A DNA stretch of 22,496 bases from Caldilineae bacterium (lineage in GTDB: Bacteria > Chloroflexota > Anaerolineae > J102). The position numbers and the translations under genes are program-made. The DNA is taken from positions 1 to 22,496 of the forward strand of contig DUEF01000287.1 in NCBI GenBank assembly GCA_011176555.1, written 5' to 3'. Positions 15,083 to 22,477 of this stretch are shown here, in pieces. The notes under the pieces are model-generated. The model worked only from the letters and a program-made list of their open reading frames with translations, had not been told where the DNA came from and made no database searches. Positions within the stretch are counted from its first letter, which is position 1. The number at the start of each line of letters is the position of its first letter.

Positions 15083-15137
15083 GGATAGTTGATATTGATC
15101 TATCTGCGTATATCTGATAGCCAATATCCAACTATCC
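15083..15137. repeat. Inverted array between the HMA-like gene and acsA
   Basis: GGATAGTTGATATTG and CCAATATCCAACTATCC pair with one bulged base. A nested CTATC...GATAG lies in between. The words differ from the GCGTATT type, but the placement is the same: stop codon of one gene to ribosome-binding site of the next. Confidence 0.85.
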
Positions 15138-15139
15138 TG

Positions 15140-15529
15140 CTAGTCCGTTGCGCGAACAGGCCCCATGCCGGGACAAGGCCACAGGGGTCGTTGTGTAGTG
15201 GCCGCCACTTCTTGCCCGAAAGCGACGGTCTTGCCGGTCTGTTCGAAGGCGGCGGTGTGACGGAAATGAACCTGATTGCCATTGGCCTCGGTGGCGGGAA
15301 CGTCAGATTCGATGACGATAGGCAATGGTTCCAGATAGCCCGCCCCATCTAGCGCCGTCTTCAATGCCTCGGGACTGGTCTTATCAGGGTCATACGTGAT
15401 TTCGGCGACATGAAAACTGCTGCTGGCGTATACATCTTCAACGCCTGGCAGCGCCAGCAGGATGCGCCGCACCTCCTTGACGTGGTGGTCGGCGTACATC
15501 GCCGGTAATTCGATCGTTGTTGTATCCAT
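15140..15529 (-). CDS. HMA-fold protein lacking the CxxC metal motif
   Basis: A 129-residue protein and the first gene of the Wood-Ljungdahl operon. Residues 1-66 follow the beta-alpha-beta-beta-alpha-beta rhythm of heavy-metal-associated domains (IELPAMYADHHVKEVRRILLALPGVEDVYAS, then HVAEITYDPDKTSPEALKTALDGAGY). The loop that normally holds M-x-C-x-x-C reads M-Y-A-D-H-H, so the two cysteines are missing and two histidines are present. The C-terminal 60 residues are not recognisable and end in WPCPGMGPV, with the only cysteine. GGAG lies 7 bases before the ATG. The position directly before acsA suggests nickel or cluster handling for CO dehydrogenase, which is inference. It may instead have lost metal binding. 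Confidence 0.78.
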   Translation of the reverse strand: MDTTTIELPAMYADHHVKEVRRILLALPGVEDVYASSSFHVAEITYDPDKTSPEALKTALDGAGYLEPLPIVIESDVPATEANGNQVHFRHTAAFEQTGKTVAFGQEVAATTQRPLWPCPGMGPVRATD

Positions 15530-15608
15530 GGACGCGCTCCACTTTGAACGTTAAAAGGTTGAAAAAGCCATCAGCCAGACCTGTAACAAGCGGATCATCC
15601 GGCTGTAA

Positions 15609-15637
15609 GTTACAATGCCACAGTCTAAGTGTAACAA
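15609..15637 (-). promoter_or_regulatory. Possible promoter of the Wood-Ljungdahl operon
   Basis: On the minus strand, TTGTTA (plus-strand 15632-15637) and TGTAAC (15609-15614) are separated by 17 bases, giving a weak sigma-70-type -35/-10 pair with four of six matches each. The predicted start near 15602 would leave a leader of about 70 bases before the HMA-like gene. The -10 overlaps a small palindrome, TGTAAgTTACA, at 15604-15614. This is a pattern match only. Confidence 0.35.
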
Positions 15638-15654
15638 ATTCCTCATCGCGCGCC

Positions 15655-15668
15655 ATGATTTAGATCAT
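15655..15668. promoter_or_regulatory. FNR/CRP-family-like operator upstream of the operon
   Basis: The 14-base inverted repeat ATGAT-N4-ATCAT has the spacing of FNR-type sites (consensus TTGAT-N4-ATCAA) with one changed base in each half. It lies about 126 bases before the first operon gene. Its centre would be about 60 bases upstream of the start of transcription suggested above, a usual class I activator distance. An oxygen-, redox- or CO-responsive regulator of the CRP/FNR family would make biological sense. None is encoded in the window. Confidence 0.4.
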
Positions 15669-15865
15669 GCTAATCGCCATAAAATTAAGAATATTTGCTT
15701 ATAGATATTGATTTGTTCCCCAAAAGTACGCTCAAATCGCCCCACCGCTCGGTTTCAAACCAACCGATCAGCTTCTTGTGACAATTCGATGGCGGCTAAC
15801 ATCGTCTCATCGAAGAACTCTTTTGATCTTGAAGTCCTTAGAGCCCGAATTCATCCGGCCAGTGA
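15669..15865. other. Intergenic DNA without recognised features
   Basis: With the promoter region next to it, this completes a 336-base stretch without a gene (15530-15865). I find no RNA gene and no heptamer array. A short minus-strand frame near 15760-15840 reads EFFDETMLAAIELSQEADRLV, which could be a scrap of a lost small gene, but it has no start or context, so I do not call it. Confidence 0.5.
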
Positions 15866-16162
15866 CTACATGGCATGAGTCGTTACCGGCGACACGTGAA
15901 TATCGGTGATATATTTTCGCGCTTGCCAAAGGTCAAAAGCGTTCTGCAGTCGCAACCAGTGCGCTGCATCCGGCTTTCCAAATGTCATTTCAAGGCGTAA
16001 CGCCATTTCTGGCGTGATGGCGCCGCGGCCATTGAGCACTTTGGAAAGTGTCTTGCGACTCACGCCTAAATGACGGGCCGTGTCGGTGACAGATATCCCT
16101 AGAGGCTCGATTATCAGCTCTTTAAGAATCTCGCCGGGATGTGCAGGGTTGTACATGGTCAT
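15866..16162 (-). CDS. higA: HigA-family antitoxin (XRE helix-turn-helix)
   Basis: A 98-residue antitoxin with the family signature NPAHPGEILKELIIEPLGIS at the N-terminus. A helix-turn-helix follows (VTDTARHLGVSRKTLSKVLNGRGAITPEMALRLE), then AAHWLRLQNAFDLWQA, which is typical of HigA/VapI proteins. It neutralises the upstream HigB toxin and normally represses the pair's own promoter. The gene begins 15 bases after the toxin gene, in the toxin-first order characteristic of hig modules. AGGT lies about 10 bases before the ATG. Confidence 0.93.
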   Translation of the reverse strand: MTMYNPAHPGEILKELIIEPLGISVTDTARHLGVSRKTLSKVLNGRGAITPEMALRLEMTFGKPDAAHWLRLQNAFDLWQARKYITDIHVSPVTTHAM

Positions 16163-16177
16163 AGTGGTGCTACCTCG

Positions 16178-16456
16178 TCAATGATAATCCTCGTAATTCA
16201 CGATCACAGCATTAGTGCCCTCAAAGCGAAATGTCACACGCCAATTGCCGCTGACCTTGACCGCCCAAACACCTTTGCGCTTGCCCTTCAACTCGTGCAA
16301 GCCAAGACCAGGCAAGTCCATATCATCAGGGCTTACGGCTTGGTCCAAATTGGAGAGGATCAACCGCAAACGTTTGGCGTGTTTCGCCTGAATACCTGAT
16401 TTGCTACCGGTATGATAGAAACTGTCCAGTCCTTTGTGAGCAAAGCTCCTGATCAT
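16178..16456 (-). CDS. higB: HigB-family mRNA interferase toxin
   Basis: A 92-residue RelE-superfamily toxin: MIRSFAHKGLDSFYHTGS at the N-terminus, LRLILSNLDQA, the glycine-rich PGLGLHELKGKRKGVWAVKVSGNWRVTF and the end VIVNYEDYH. These are hallmarks of HigB/plasmid-killer proteins, which cut mRNA on the ribosome. The catalytic-type basic residues and the terminal Y-x-D-Y-H are present, so it looks intact. I use the ATG at 16456 rather than a TTG 18 bases upstream because the family begins with M-I-x-S-F. Paired with higA directly downstream. Confidence 0.92.
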   Translation of the reverse strand: MIRSFAHKGLDSFYHTGSKSGIQAKHAKRLRLILSNLDQAVSPDDMDLPGLGLHELKGKRKGVWAVKVSGNWRVTFRFEGTNAVIVNYEDYH

Positions 16457-16506
16457 GGCTGTATTGTAACCCAATCCAGTACAAATTGCAACCTCAAAGG
16501 TTACAC

Positions 16507-17214
16507 TTAGCGATGTGAGATAACAACACGCTCAAACAACAACGCATTTCCCCGCTTGCCGGCCACGGCCAGGAGCTCGGCCTTGCGCAAGGTGTAGGTC
16601 ATCTTCTGCGCGAGGTTAAGACGCAGGGCGAGGGCAGTGGCCAGGTCTCGGTTTGTGAAGGGCCGGGGCAAGTCAGACGGCAGGAGGGCCAGATAGTCGG
16701 CGGGGTTGGCGAAGATGGCGTTGTCCACCACGGCCAACAAGCGGCGGTCGTGGATGCTCCAACGCTTGCGCCGCCAACTGCCTTTGCCATCGTCCCGCCA
16801 GATCGCCTCTTCCTGCGTGAACAGCACTTCCAGCGTCAGATGGGGATGCGTCAAAAGGTCGGGAATGCGCACCAGCTCGCGGAAAACATCCTCGATGCGG
16901 CCGCGCTTGGGCGATTTGCGGCGATGGATGAACCGGCCATCCTCTGCTTCCCGCACAATCCACTTTTCCCGGGCGAGAGGATAGATCATCCGCACGGGAT
17001 GATCGGGCAGCAGGCGCTCCAACTTGCGGCGCATGGCCGAAAAATGCCGGGTCTGAATCTCGATCAGCAACTCGCCCCGTACGATGTCGATGACGAAGTC
17101 ATCCACCTGCACCTCGAACTGGTCTCCGGGCTGCGCGCACCAGCGCTTCAAGGCCGCGTGCAGCGATTTCTCGCCCAACGTGCCGATGTGCGGCGGGAAC
17201 GCACGATCCGTCAC
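16507..17214 (-). CDS. PD-(D/E)xK nuclease-like protein of unknown role
   Basis: A 235-residue soluble basic protein. Residues 36-70 show a PD-(D/E)xK-like core: D43 in DDFVIDIV, then E52-I-Q54 in ELLIEIQTRHF, followed by a helix rich in Arg and Lys. Q in place of the usual Lys is seen in some members of the superfamily. The C-terminal third (RPFTNRDLATALALRLNLAQKMTYTLRKAELL) resembles a winged helix that could bind DNA. The GTG start overlaps the TGA stop of the transporter gene (GTGA), so translation is probably coupled. I do not recognise a named family with certainty. Nuclease activity is inferred from the motif alone. Confidence 0.7.
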   Translation of the reverse strand: MTDRAFPPHIGTLGEKSLHAALKRWCAQPGDQFEVQVDDFVIDIVRGELLIEIQTRHFSAMRRKLERLLPDHPVRMIYPLAREKWIVREAEDGRFIHRRKSPKRGRIEDVFRELVRIPDLLTHPHLTLEVLFTQEEAIWRDDGKGSWRRKRWSIHDRRLLAVVDNAIFANPADYLALLPSDLPRPFTNRDLATALALRLNLAQKMTYTLRKAELLAVAGKRGNALLFERVVISHR

Positions 17215-18143
17215 GACGAAACAATCCGTTCAACCCCTGGTCGACGCAGGCGATAGCGGCGGGGCAACGACACCAAAATCACGCCCGCCACCACCAGCGC
17301 CATCCCAACGAACTTCCAACTATCCAATTGCTCGCCCAGCAGCAAGTACGCCCAAATCGTGACGAATAAGACCTCGATCGTGGCGACAATCGCCGCCACG
17401 CTGGCCTGCAAGCCCTGCAAGCTAAGCGTATAGGCGAAATAACCGCCGATGGTCGGGATAAACACAAATCCGGCGAAAGCTCCCAGCATGAGTGGGGACA
17501 CCTTCACTTCGCCTTTGGAGAACAAGGCAAAGGGAAGCAAGGCAAGGGTTGCGAAAGCAAACACGTAGGTCACCACTGTCCAAGAATTGTACGTATCCGC
17601 CAAACGCTTGCCCGCCAGCGTGTAAATGCTAAATGCCGCCGCCGATGCCAACCCCACCAGCAACCCGGATGTCGAGACCTGGATCCCACCCAGGTCGTTG
17701 GGCCAGGCGACCAGGATCGTTCCCACCAGGGCGAATAGCACGGCCAGTATTTTGCGCCAGGTCAGAGACTCTCGCCACAACAGCCAGGCGAACACCGAGA
17801 CGATGATCGGAGAATTGTACTGCAATATCGTGGCAATAGCAGCGCCATTCTTCAACGTCGATAGATTCCACAGCACATGAAATACGCCCATACCAACCCC
17901 CCCCATCAATGCCAGTAGAGGCAAATCACGAACGCGGACACGTAACAACGACGGACGAATCAACGAAACGCCCGCCAAAAGCGTGACAAAGGTCGCCAGA
18001 TCCCGCCAAAAAGCCAGATCGATCGCTGAAATACCGCTCGCTTCGACGATGAATTTGACCCAAACGCCCGATGTGGACCAGCAGGCCGCGGCGATTATCA
18101 CCAGGCCAACGCCTTTTCCCCGGCTTCTATCTCGATTGTTCAC
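17211..18143 (-). CDS. EamA/DMT-family transporter
   Basis: A 310-residue integral membrane protein with ten predicted transmembrane helices in two repeated halves, the drug/metabolite transporter (EamA) layout. The first helix starts at GVGLVIIAAACWSTSGVWVKF and the last is FVGMALVVAGVILVSLP. The substrate cannot be told; relatives export amino acids, nucleosides or other metabolites. I choose the GTG at 18143, ten or so residues before helix 1. The open frame runs upstream to 18596, but that extension is Arg/Cys-rich, overlaps the oxidoreductase gene and has no membrane or family features. The gene overlaps the nuclease-like gene by four bases. Confidence 0.9.
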   Translation of the reverse strand: MNNRDRSRGKGVGLVIIAAACWSTSGVWVKFIVEASGISAIDLAFWRDLATFVTLLAGVSLIRPSLLRVRVRDLPLLALMGGVGMGVFHVLWNLSTLKNGAAIATILQYNSPIIVSVFAWLLWRESLTWRKILAVLFALVGTILVAWPNDLGGIQVSTSGLLVGLASAAAFSIYTLAGKRLADTYNSWTVVTYVFAFATLALLPFALFSKGEVKVSPLMLGAFAGFVFIPTIGGYFAYTLSLQGLQASVAAIVATIEVLFVTIWAYLLLGEQLDSWKFVGMALVVAGVILVSLPRRYRLRRPGVERIVSS

Positions 18144-18253
18144 GTTTGATAAGCACCTGGACGCGCGCCGACCGGCGTATGGGCGAGAAGAACGTCTTTT
18201 GAAATCATCAGGCGCAAAGGACAGGAAACAGGATCCTGTTCGACGCCAAAACG

Positions 18254-18285
18254 CCTGGTTGCCAGAGCGGAGCCCGACAACCAGG
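18254..18285. repeat. Short hairpin between oxidoreductase and transporter genes
   Basis: Perfect 8-base arms CCTGGTTG (18254-18261) and CAACCAGG (18278-18285) around a 16-base loop, in the 226-base gap after the oxidoreductase stop. The minus-strand transcript continues with GCGTTTTGG, so only a weak T-run follows. It could be a poor intrinsic terminator. A nearby ACAGGATCCTGT palindrome gives further secondary structure. Confidence 0.4.
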
Positions 18286-18369
18286 GTTTCTCTTTCATTG
18301 CAACAACGGTCGCAGCGCGTCCTGTTTCCACCCTGGACGCACTGCGCCGACGCCTGCTGGCGTGAACGC

Positions 18370-20259
18370 TCATGCGGCCAATAGCTCCGCCACCCAGCCG
18401 AGACTGAGTGATTCCAGCGTCTCCGCTTTCGGTGCGCCGGTGGCGACATCCCAACCGGCTTCGGCGTAGTACCAGTCCTTGGCCTGCTCGATCTCTTCCT
18501 CGGTGACGAAAAGACCATCAGAACGACCGCCGACCAGCGCTTTGGACAGCTTCTTGGGCAACTTGTCCTCCTCGCGGCCGAACCCCTCGCGGGCATTGAA
18601 GGCGCGCATCAGGTTCAGACGACGTTGACCTACGGTCAAGACCTCGTCCATATCCACATCCCAGCCGGTGATCGCCCGAATCGTTTCCACCATCTGGTCG
18701 GGGCCATAGAGATGCCAGGCCGGGCCAAACACAAACTGGCAGAGATTGTACGAATCGAGGGCGCTGTAAAGATACTCGGTGACCAGGGCGAAATGCACCT
18801 TCTCCTCATTCAGCACCTTGGTCGGCTGCGGATCGGTCAGGCCGATCATCGCCATGCGCTCGGGATAATACTTGTAGCCGGGATCATGCTCGCTGGATTG
18901 ATGATCCGCGCCAAAGGGATTGACCGCGTAAATCAGACCCAGGGATCGCTTGACCTGCGGCATGTGCGCAGGCAATTCCTGCTTCTTCACTGTCACGACC
19001 AGGTCTTCTGTCCCCCGACCGATCTGCTCCGCCGCGCGGGCCGAACCCTCGGCCAGCAGATCGCCAAATCCCTGGCGGCGGGCGATCTGCTCCACCAACG
19101 TCACCATGGCCTCGGCATTGCCGTAGCGCAATTCCAGGCCGCCGGTGTCCTCCGTGGTGATCAAACCCTGCTCGAAACAATCCATGGCCCAGGCAATGGT
19201 CGCCCCGCACGAAATCGTGTCGATGCCGTAGGCATTGCACAGCTCACTGGCATAGGCGATGGCTTCCAGGTCGTCGATACCGCAGTATGAGCCAAAAGTG
19301 GAAAGCGTCTCGTACTCGGGGCCGCCGTAGCGAGGATCCAACTTGTAAGGCGTTTCCGCCTCGACCACGCGCTTGCAGCGCACCGTGCAGGCGTAGCACG
19401 TGTCGCGCTCCTTGAGGATCGTCTCGGACATGGCCTGCCCCGAAATGGCCTCGGCCTTCTCGAAAAAGCCGCTGTCCCAGTTGAACGTAGGCAGCCCGCC
19501 CGCCTTGTTTTGCGGCATGATCACCTCGGCCGTGCCATACACGCCCATGCCGTACACATCCGAATCCGGGAAATTCTTGGCGCCCCAGCGCGCAATTTCA
19601 TTCAGGCCCTTCTTGTCCGCCACGGTCGGACGCACAGAGCCGCGCACAGCGATGGCTTTGAGCCGTTTGCTCGCCATCACCGCGCCCATGCCGGTGCGGC
19701 CATTGGCGCGCGTGGCCATGTTCATCAAAGCCGAGTAGCGCACGCCGTTTTCCCCGGCGATGCCGGTCTGGATGACCTCGATTTTCTTGTCGCCAAGCTC
19801 TTCCCTGAGGATGTCCTCGACTTCAGCGGTGGTCTTGCCCCAGAGATGATCGGCCGGGCGCAGTTCCGCTTCGCCATCCTTCACCCACAGATAAACCGGC
19901 TCCTCCGCCTGGCCGTGAATGACAAAAGCATCGAAACCGGCGAATTTCATCTCGGCCGGAAAAAATCCGCCCGCCTGCGAATCGCCGATGGCGCCGGTCA
20001 GGGGTGATTTGGCCGTGGCCGTGATGCGGCTCTGCCCGGAAACAGGCGTCCCGGTGAGAACGCTCAACGAAAGCGTAAGCGTATTTTCCGGGCTCAGCGC
20101 ATCGACGCCAGCAGGCGAATGTTTCAGCAGATAGTAAGTTCCCAGGGCGCTACCGCCTGCATAAATGCGATAAAACGTTTCTGGCGGCGTCTCCACCTCC
20201 AGTTCCATGCGGTCGAGGTGGATGTGTAAAATTTTACCGTTATATCCGTGCGGCATCAT
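18370..20259 (-). CDS. aor: Tungsten-containing aldehyde:ferredoxin oxidoreductase
   Basis: Oxidises aldehydes to acids with ferredoxin, or reduces acids such as acetate when ferredoxin is strongly reduced. It has 629 residues, slightly longer than the usual 605-620. The N-terminal tungstopterin domain has YAGGSALGTYYLL, VSGQSRITATAKSPLTGAIGDSQAGG and NGRTGMGAVMASKRLKAIAVRG. The [4Fe-4S] ligands C288, C291 and C295 (TCYACTVRC) and C507 (YNLCQF) fit the AOR family pattern. AGGAGG lies only 2 bases before the first ATG and 5 before a second in-frame ATG at 20256, so the second may be used. It is upstream of, and in the same direction as, the CODH/ACS operon. With CO as electron source this enzyme could link acetyl-CoA metabolism to aldehydes; that is inference. 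Confidence 0.92.
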   Translation of the reverse strand: MMPHGYNGKILHIHLDRMELEVETPPETFYRIYAGGSALGTYYLLKHSPAGVDALSPENTLTLSLSVLTGTPVSGQSRITATAKSPLTGAIGDSQAGGFFPAEMKFAGFDAFVIHGQAEEPVYLWVKDGEAELRPADHLWGKTTAEVEDILREELGDKKIEVIQTGIAGENGVRYSALMNMATRANGRTGMGAVMASKRLKAIAVRGSVRPTVADKKGLNEIARWGAKNFPDSDVYGMGVYGTAEVIMPQNKAGGLPTFNWDSGFFEKAEAISGQAMSETILKERDTCYACTVRCKRVVEAETPYKLDPRYGGPEYETLSTFGSYCGIDDLEAIAYASELCNAYGIDTISCGATIAWAMDCFEQGLITTEDTGGLELRYGNAEAMVTLVEQIARRQGFGDLLAEGSARAAEQIGRGTEDLVVTVKKQELPAHMPQVKRSLGLIYAVNPFGADHQSSEHDPGYKYYPERMAMIGLTDPQPTKVLNEEKVHFALVTEYLYSALDSYNLCQFVFGPAWHLYGPDQMVETIRAITGWDVDMDEVLTVGQRRLNLMRAFNAREGFGREEDKLPKKLSKALVGGRSDGLFVTEEEIEQAKDWYYAEAGWDVATGAPKAETLESLSLGWVAELLAA

Positions 20260-20317
20260 TGCCTCCTGTGCGAAGGGAGTGTGAGAGCGTGGGAGTGTGG
20301 GAGGGGGGTCTGCTAAC

Positions 20318-20375
20318 TCCTGATTTCCTGGTTTTCCGGTCTACAGGTTTCCTGATTTTACCGGTCTACCGATTC
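20318..20375. repeat. Degenerate CCGGTCTAC-type array after the oxidoreductase start
   Basis: Repeated words CCTGATTTCCTGG, CCGGTCTACAGG, CCTGATTTTACCGGTCTACCG in the 123-base gap between the glycosyltransferase stop and the oxidoreductase start. It shares CCGGTCTAC with the array after acsC. The inverted structure is weak here. Confidence 0.6.
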
Positions 20376-20382
20376 CCGTATT

Positions 20383-21591
20383 TTAATATAGCTCTTCCAT
20401 TTTAGGAATAATGCGTTCCCAACTGTAGTGCGCTTCCACGAACGCCCGCCCTCGCTCGCCCATCTCACTGGCCCCGGCCCGATTGCGTAGCAACGACGCA
20501 CAGCGCGCCGCGAAATCCTCCGCCGAATCCGCCAGGGCCAACTCCTCGCCATCCGTCACAGGAAAACCATCCGCGCCCAAACGAGTGGAGACAATGGGCC
20601 GGGCCATGGCCATCGCTTCCAAAATCTTCAGGCGCGTGCCCCCGCCCGCGAGCAGGGGAACCACGTACAGATCGGCGTGAGCGATGTAAGGCTGGATGTC
20701 GGGGACAGCGCCGGTGACGGTGACATCAAGGCGATTGCGCAGCGCATCCAGGCGCTTGTGCGGATTACGGCCCACGATCCAGAAATGCGGATTCAGTTCC
20801 GTCGCCCGCAGCCGGGGCAGCACCTGGTTGGCGAACCACAACACGCCATCGACATTCGGGCGAAAATCCATCTTGCCCGTAAAAAGCAGATTAGCGCCCG
20901 CATGTTGATAGAGATTGGCGTACAAACCAGCGGGATTGTACGCCTCCAAATCCACGCCATTGGTCACGACCGTCGTTCTGAGCCCGGGCGCCATCCTCTG
21001 CAAGACCTGTTCGTCGTCGACGCTCACTGCGGCCACGCCATCCACCGCGGCCAACAGCCGCCGTTCATATCGATCCAGCTTGGCGGTTTGCACCGCGGAA
21101 TAGGCCGCAGCCACCCAGCGCGAGGGCCGACGCAAATCCGCCTGGAAAGCGCGGCGCTGGAGCAAGGTTTCGGCATTGTGGGCATCGTAAATCAGGCGCG
21201 GCAATTGCAGGCCTGTGTCTTTCATCGCCAGCACATACGGCGCCATCTCAATGCCCTCAACCTGGATGATTTCCGGCGGATTGTCGAGCACGTGGGCAAG
21301 AAGCGCGGCGAAAGCATTTTCATCCCACAGGCGCAGCGCCATGTCGGGTTTGCTGCTCGTCACCAGATCCCGCAGTCGCCGCCCCATCGTGCGCGCCGGC
21401 TGCTCGGCCGTGACCAGATGGCGCACGAGTTCAGGCACCGGCCCGCGCTCAGGCTTATCGCCGGGCGCCAACATGCTAAAAAGGTCGATGACATGGCGCT
21501 CCGCCAGCCCCTTCAGCAAATTATAATTGCGCAGCGTCGTGCCCTGGTGGGGTGGATACGGGAATTGGGGCGTGAGAACGAGCAAGTGCAT
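20383..21591 (-). CDS. GT-B glycosyltransferase (GT4-like)
   Basis: A 402-residue glycosyltransferase with a GT-B fold. The N-terminal acceptor domain begins LVLTPQFPYPPHQGTTLRNYNLLKGLA. The C-terminal nucleotide-sugar domain has LLFTGKMDFRPNVDGVLWFANQVLP, WIVGRNPHKRLDAL, VTGAVPDIQPYIAHADLYVVPL and the donor-binding GGGTRLKILEAMAMARPIVS, where the family E is retained. The sequence recalls the sugar transferases linked to exopolysaccharide/exosortase loci, but no such genes are here. No membrane segments. It lies between the phosphatase and oxidoreductase genes, and its link to the carbon pathway is not evident. No clear Shine-Dalgarno sequence. Confidence 0.92.
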   Translation of the reverse strand: MHLLVLTPQFPYPPHQGTTLRNYNLLKGLAERHVIDLFSMLAPGDKPERGPVPELVRHLVTAEQPARTMGRRLRDLVTSSKPDMALRLWDENAFAALLAHVLDNPPEIIQVEGIEMAPYVLAMKDTGLQLPRLIYDAHNAETLLQRRAFQADLRRPSRWVAAAYSAVQTAKLDRYERRLLAAVDGVAAVSVDDEQVLQRMAPGLRTTVVTNGVDLEAYNPAGLYANLYQHAGANLLFTGKMDFRPNVDGVLWFANQVLPRLRATELNPHFWIVGRNPHKRLDALRNRLDVTVTGAVPDIQPYIAHADLYVVPLLAGGGTRLKILEAMAMARPIVSTRLGADGFPVTDGEELALADSAEDFAARCASLLRNRAGASEMGERGRAFVEAHYSWERIIPKMEELY

Positions 21592-21610
21592 GGTTCAACC
21601 GTAAACAGAA

Positions 21611-21676
21611 TTAAAGATCAATGATTAAAGATTGGGGCCAATTGGCAATTAATCCTTAATCTTTGATCCTTGATCC
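21611..21676. repeat. AT-rich inverted heptamer array before the phosphatase stop
   Basis: Heptamers TTAAAGA, TCAATGA, TTAAAGA, then an inverse arm of TTAATCC, TTAATCT, TTGATCC, TTGATCC, with CCAATTGG at the centre. It ends directly at the phosphatase stop codon. Confidence 0.8.
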
Positions 21677-22477
21677 CTATTCGCCGGGCCTGAAACGCAG
21701 GCGGCTGCGGATGTCGTCGAGATAAGCAAGCGGCGCGGAGACAATGGGCTGCGGGAACTTCGAGCCATCCAACGCCGCCGCGAAGGGCAAGGGTGAACCA
21801 TCGAGCAGGGTGGTGGTTCCACCCGCCCTTTCCAGGATGGGCAGCGCCGCGGCCACATCCCACAACGACGAATAGGAATTGATGCTGGCGACAGCGCTGC
21901 CCTTGGCCACGTAACAAATATGGATGGCCAGGGAGCCCAAAGCGCGCACTTTGCCCGGGAAATCGATCTGCCAATGACTGTGGATGTCCCCGGAACACAA
22001 CATGCCGCTGTTGTTATCAAACGGTTCGTACGACATCACCTGGATGGCTTCGCCATTGAACGTGGCCGGGCCCGTCAAATCGACGGCGAACATGTCATCG
22101 CTAACCGGCAGATAGACGACGCCGGCGCGTGGGATGCCATCCTCCAACATGCCGATGGAGACGCACCAGGATGGGTAACCGACGGAGAACGCGGCCGTGC
22201 CGTCGATGGGATCTAAAACCCATTGCCGTCTGGCGTCGCGTCGGGTGCTGGTTCCCTCTTCGCCCAACACGCCGTCTTCAGGGTAGCGTTGGCTGAGTTG
22301 TTCCACCAAAAAGGTTTCAATCGCTTTATCAGCTTCTGTGACAATCGTCTTGTCCGGCTTGATGGTGTTGGTGGTGCGGCCAAAGTGCTGTAATGCCATT
22401 TGACCTGCTTCTCGGGCCAGGTTCTGCACCCAGTCAAGATCGAAATACGAGGGTTGATGTAGGCTTGATGAGTTCAT
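21677..22477 (-). CDS. Inositol-monophosphatase-family phosphatase
   Basis: A 266-residue magnesium-dependent sugar phosphatase of the FIG superfamily. Motifs in order: KTIVTEADKAIE at residues 43-54, GEEGTS at 72-77, the metal-binding WVLDPIDGTAAF at 86-97, and WDVAAALPILERAGG from residue 206. All metal ligands appear present. Members hydrolyse inositol-1-phosphate, histidinol phosphate, fructose bisphosphate or PAP, and the sequence does not decide among them. The complete N-terminus lies 19 bases from the window edge. It is followed by the glycosyltransferase after an 85-base gap holding an AT-rich array. Confidence 0.92.
   Translation of the reverse strand: MNSSSLHQPSYFDLDWVQNLAREAGQMALQHFGRTTNTIKPDKTIVTEADKAIETFLVEQLSQRYPEDGVLGEEGTSTRRDARRQWVLDPIDGTAAFSVGYPSWCVSIGMLEDGIPRAGVVYLPVSDDMFAVDLTGPATFNGEAIQVMSYEPFDNNSGMLCSGDIHSHWQIDFPGKVRALGSLAIHICYVAKGSAVASINSYSSLWDVAAALPILERAGGTTTLLDGSPLPFAAALDGSKFPQPIVSAPLAYLDDIRSRLRFRPGE

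Noticed and set aside
15059..15124. Upstream ATG for acsA adding 22 residues
   Set aside because: It would translate through the intergenic inverted array and ignore the AGGAG placed 7 bases before the ATG at 15058.
15750..15845. A small gene fragment reading EFFDETMLAAIELSQEADRLV on the minus strand
   Set aside because: No start codon, ribosome-binding site or recognisable family; too short to call.
18254..18285. Confident intrinsic terminator after the oxidoreductase gene
   Set aside because: The hairpin is real but short, and the T-run after it on the minus strand is only four bases and interrupted, so I list it only as a repeat.
18144..18596. A 151-residue N-terminal extension of the EamA transporter
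   Set aside because: It overlaps the oxidoreductase gene in another frame, is Arg/Cys-rich without family similarity, and the transporter has a sensible GTG start just before helix 1.
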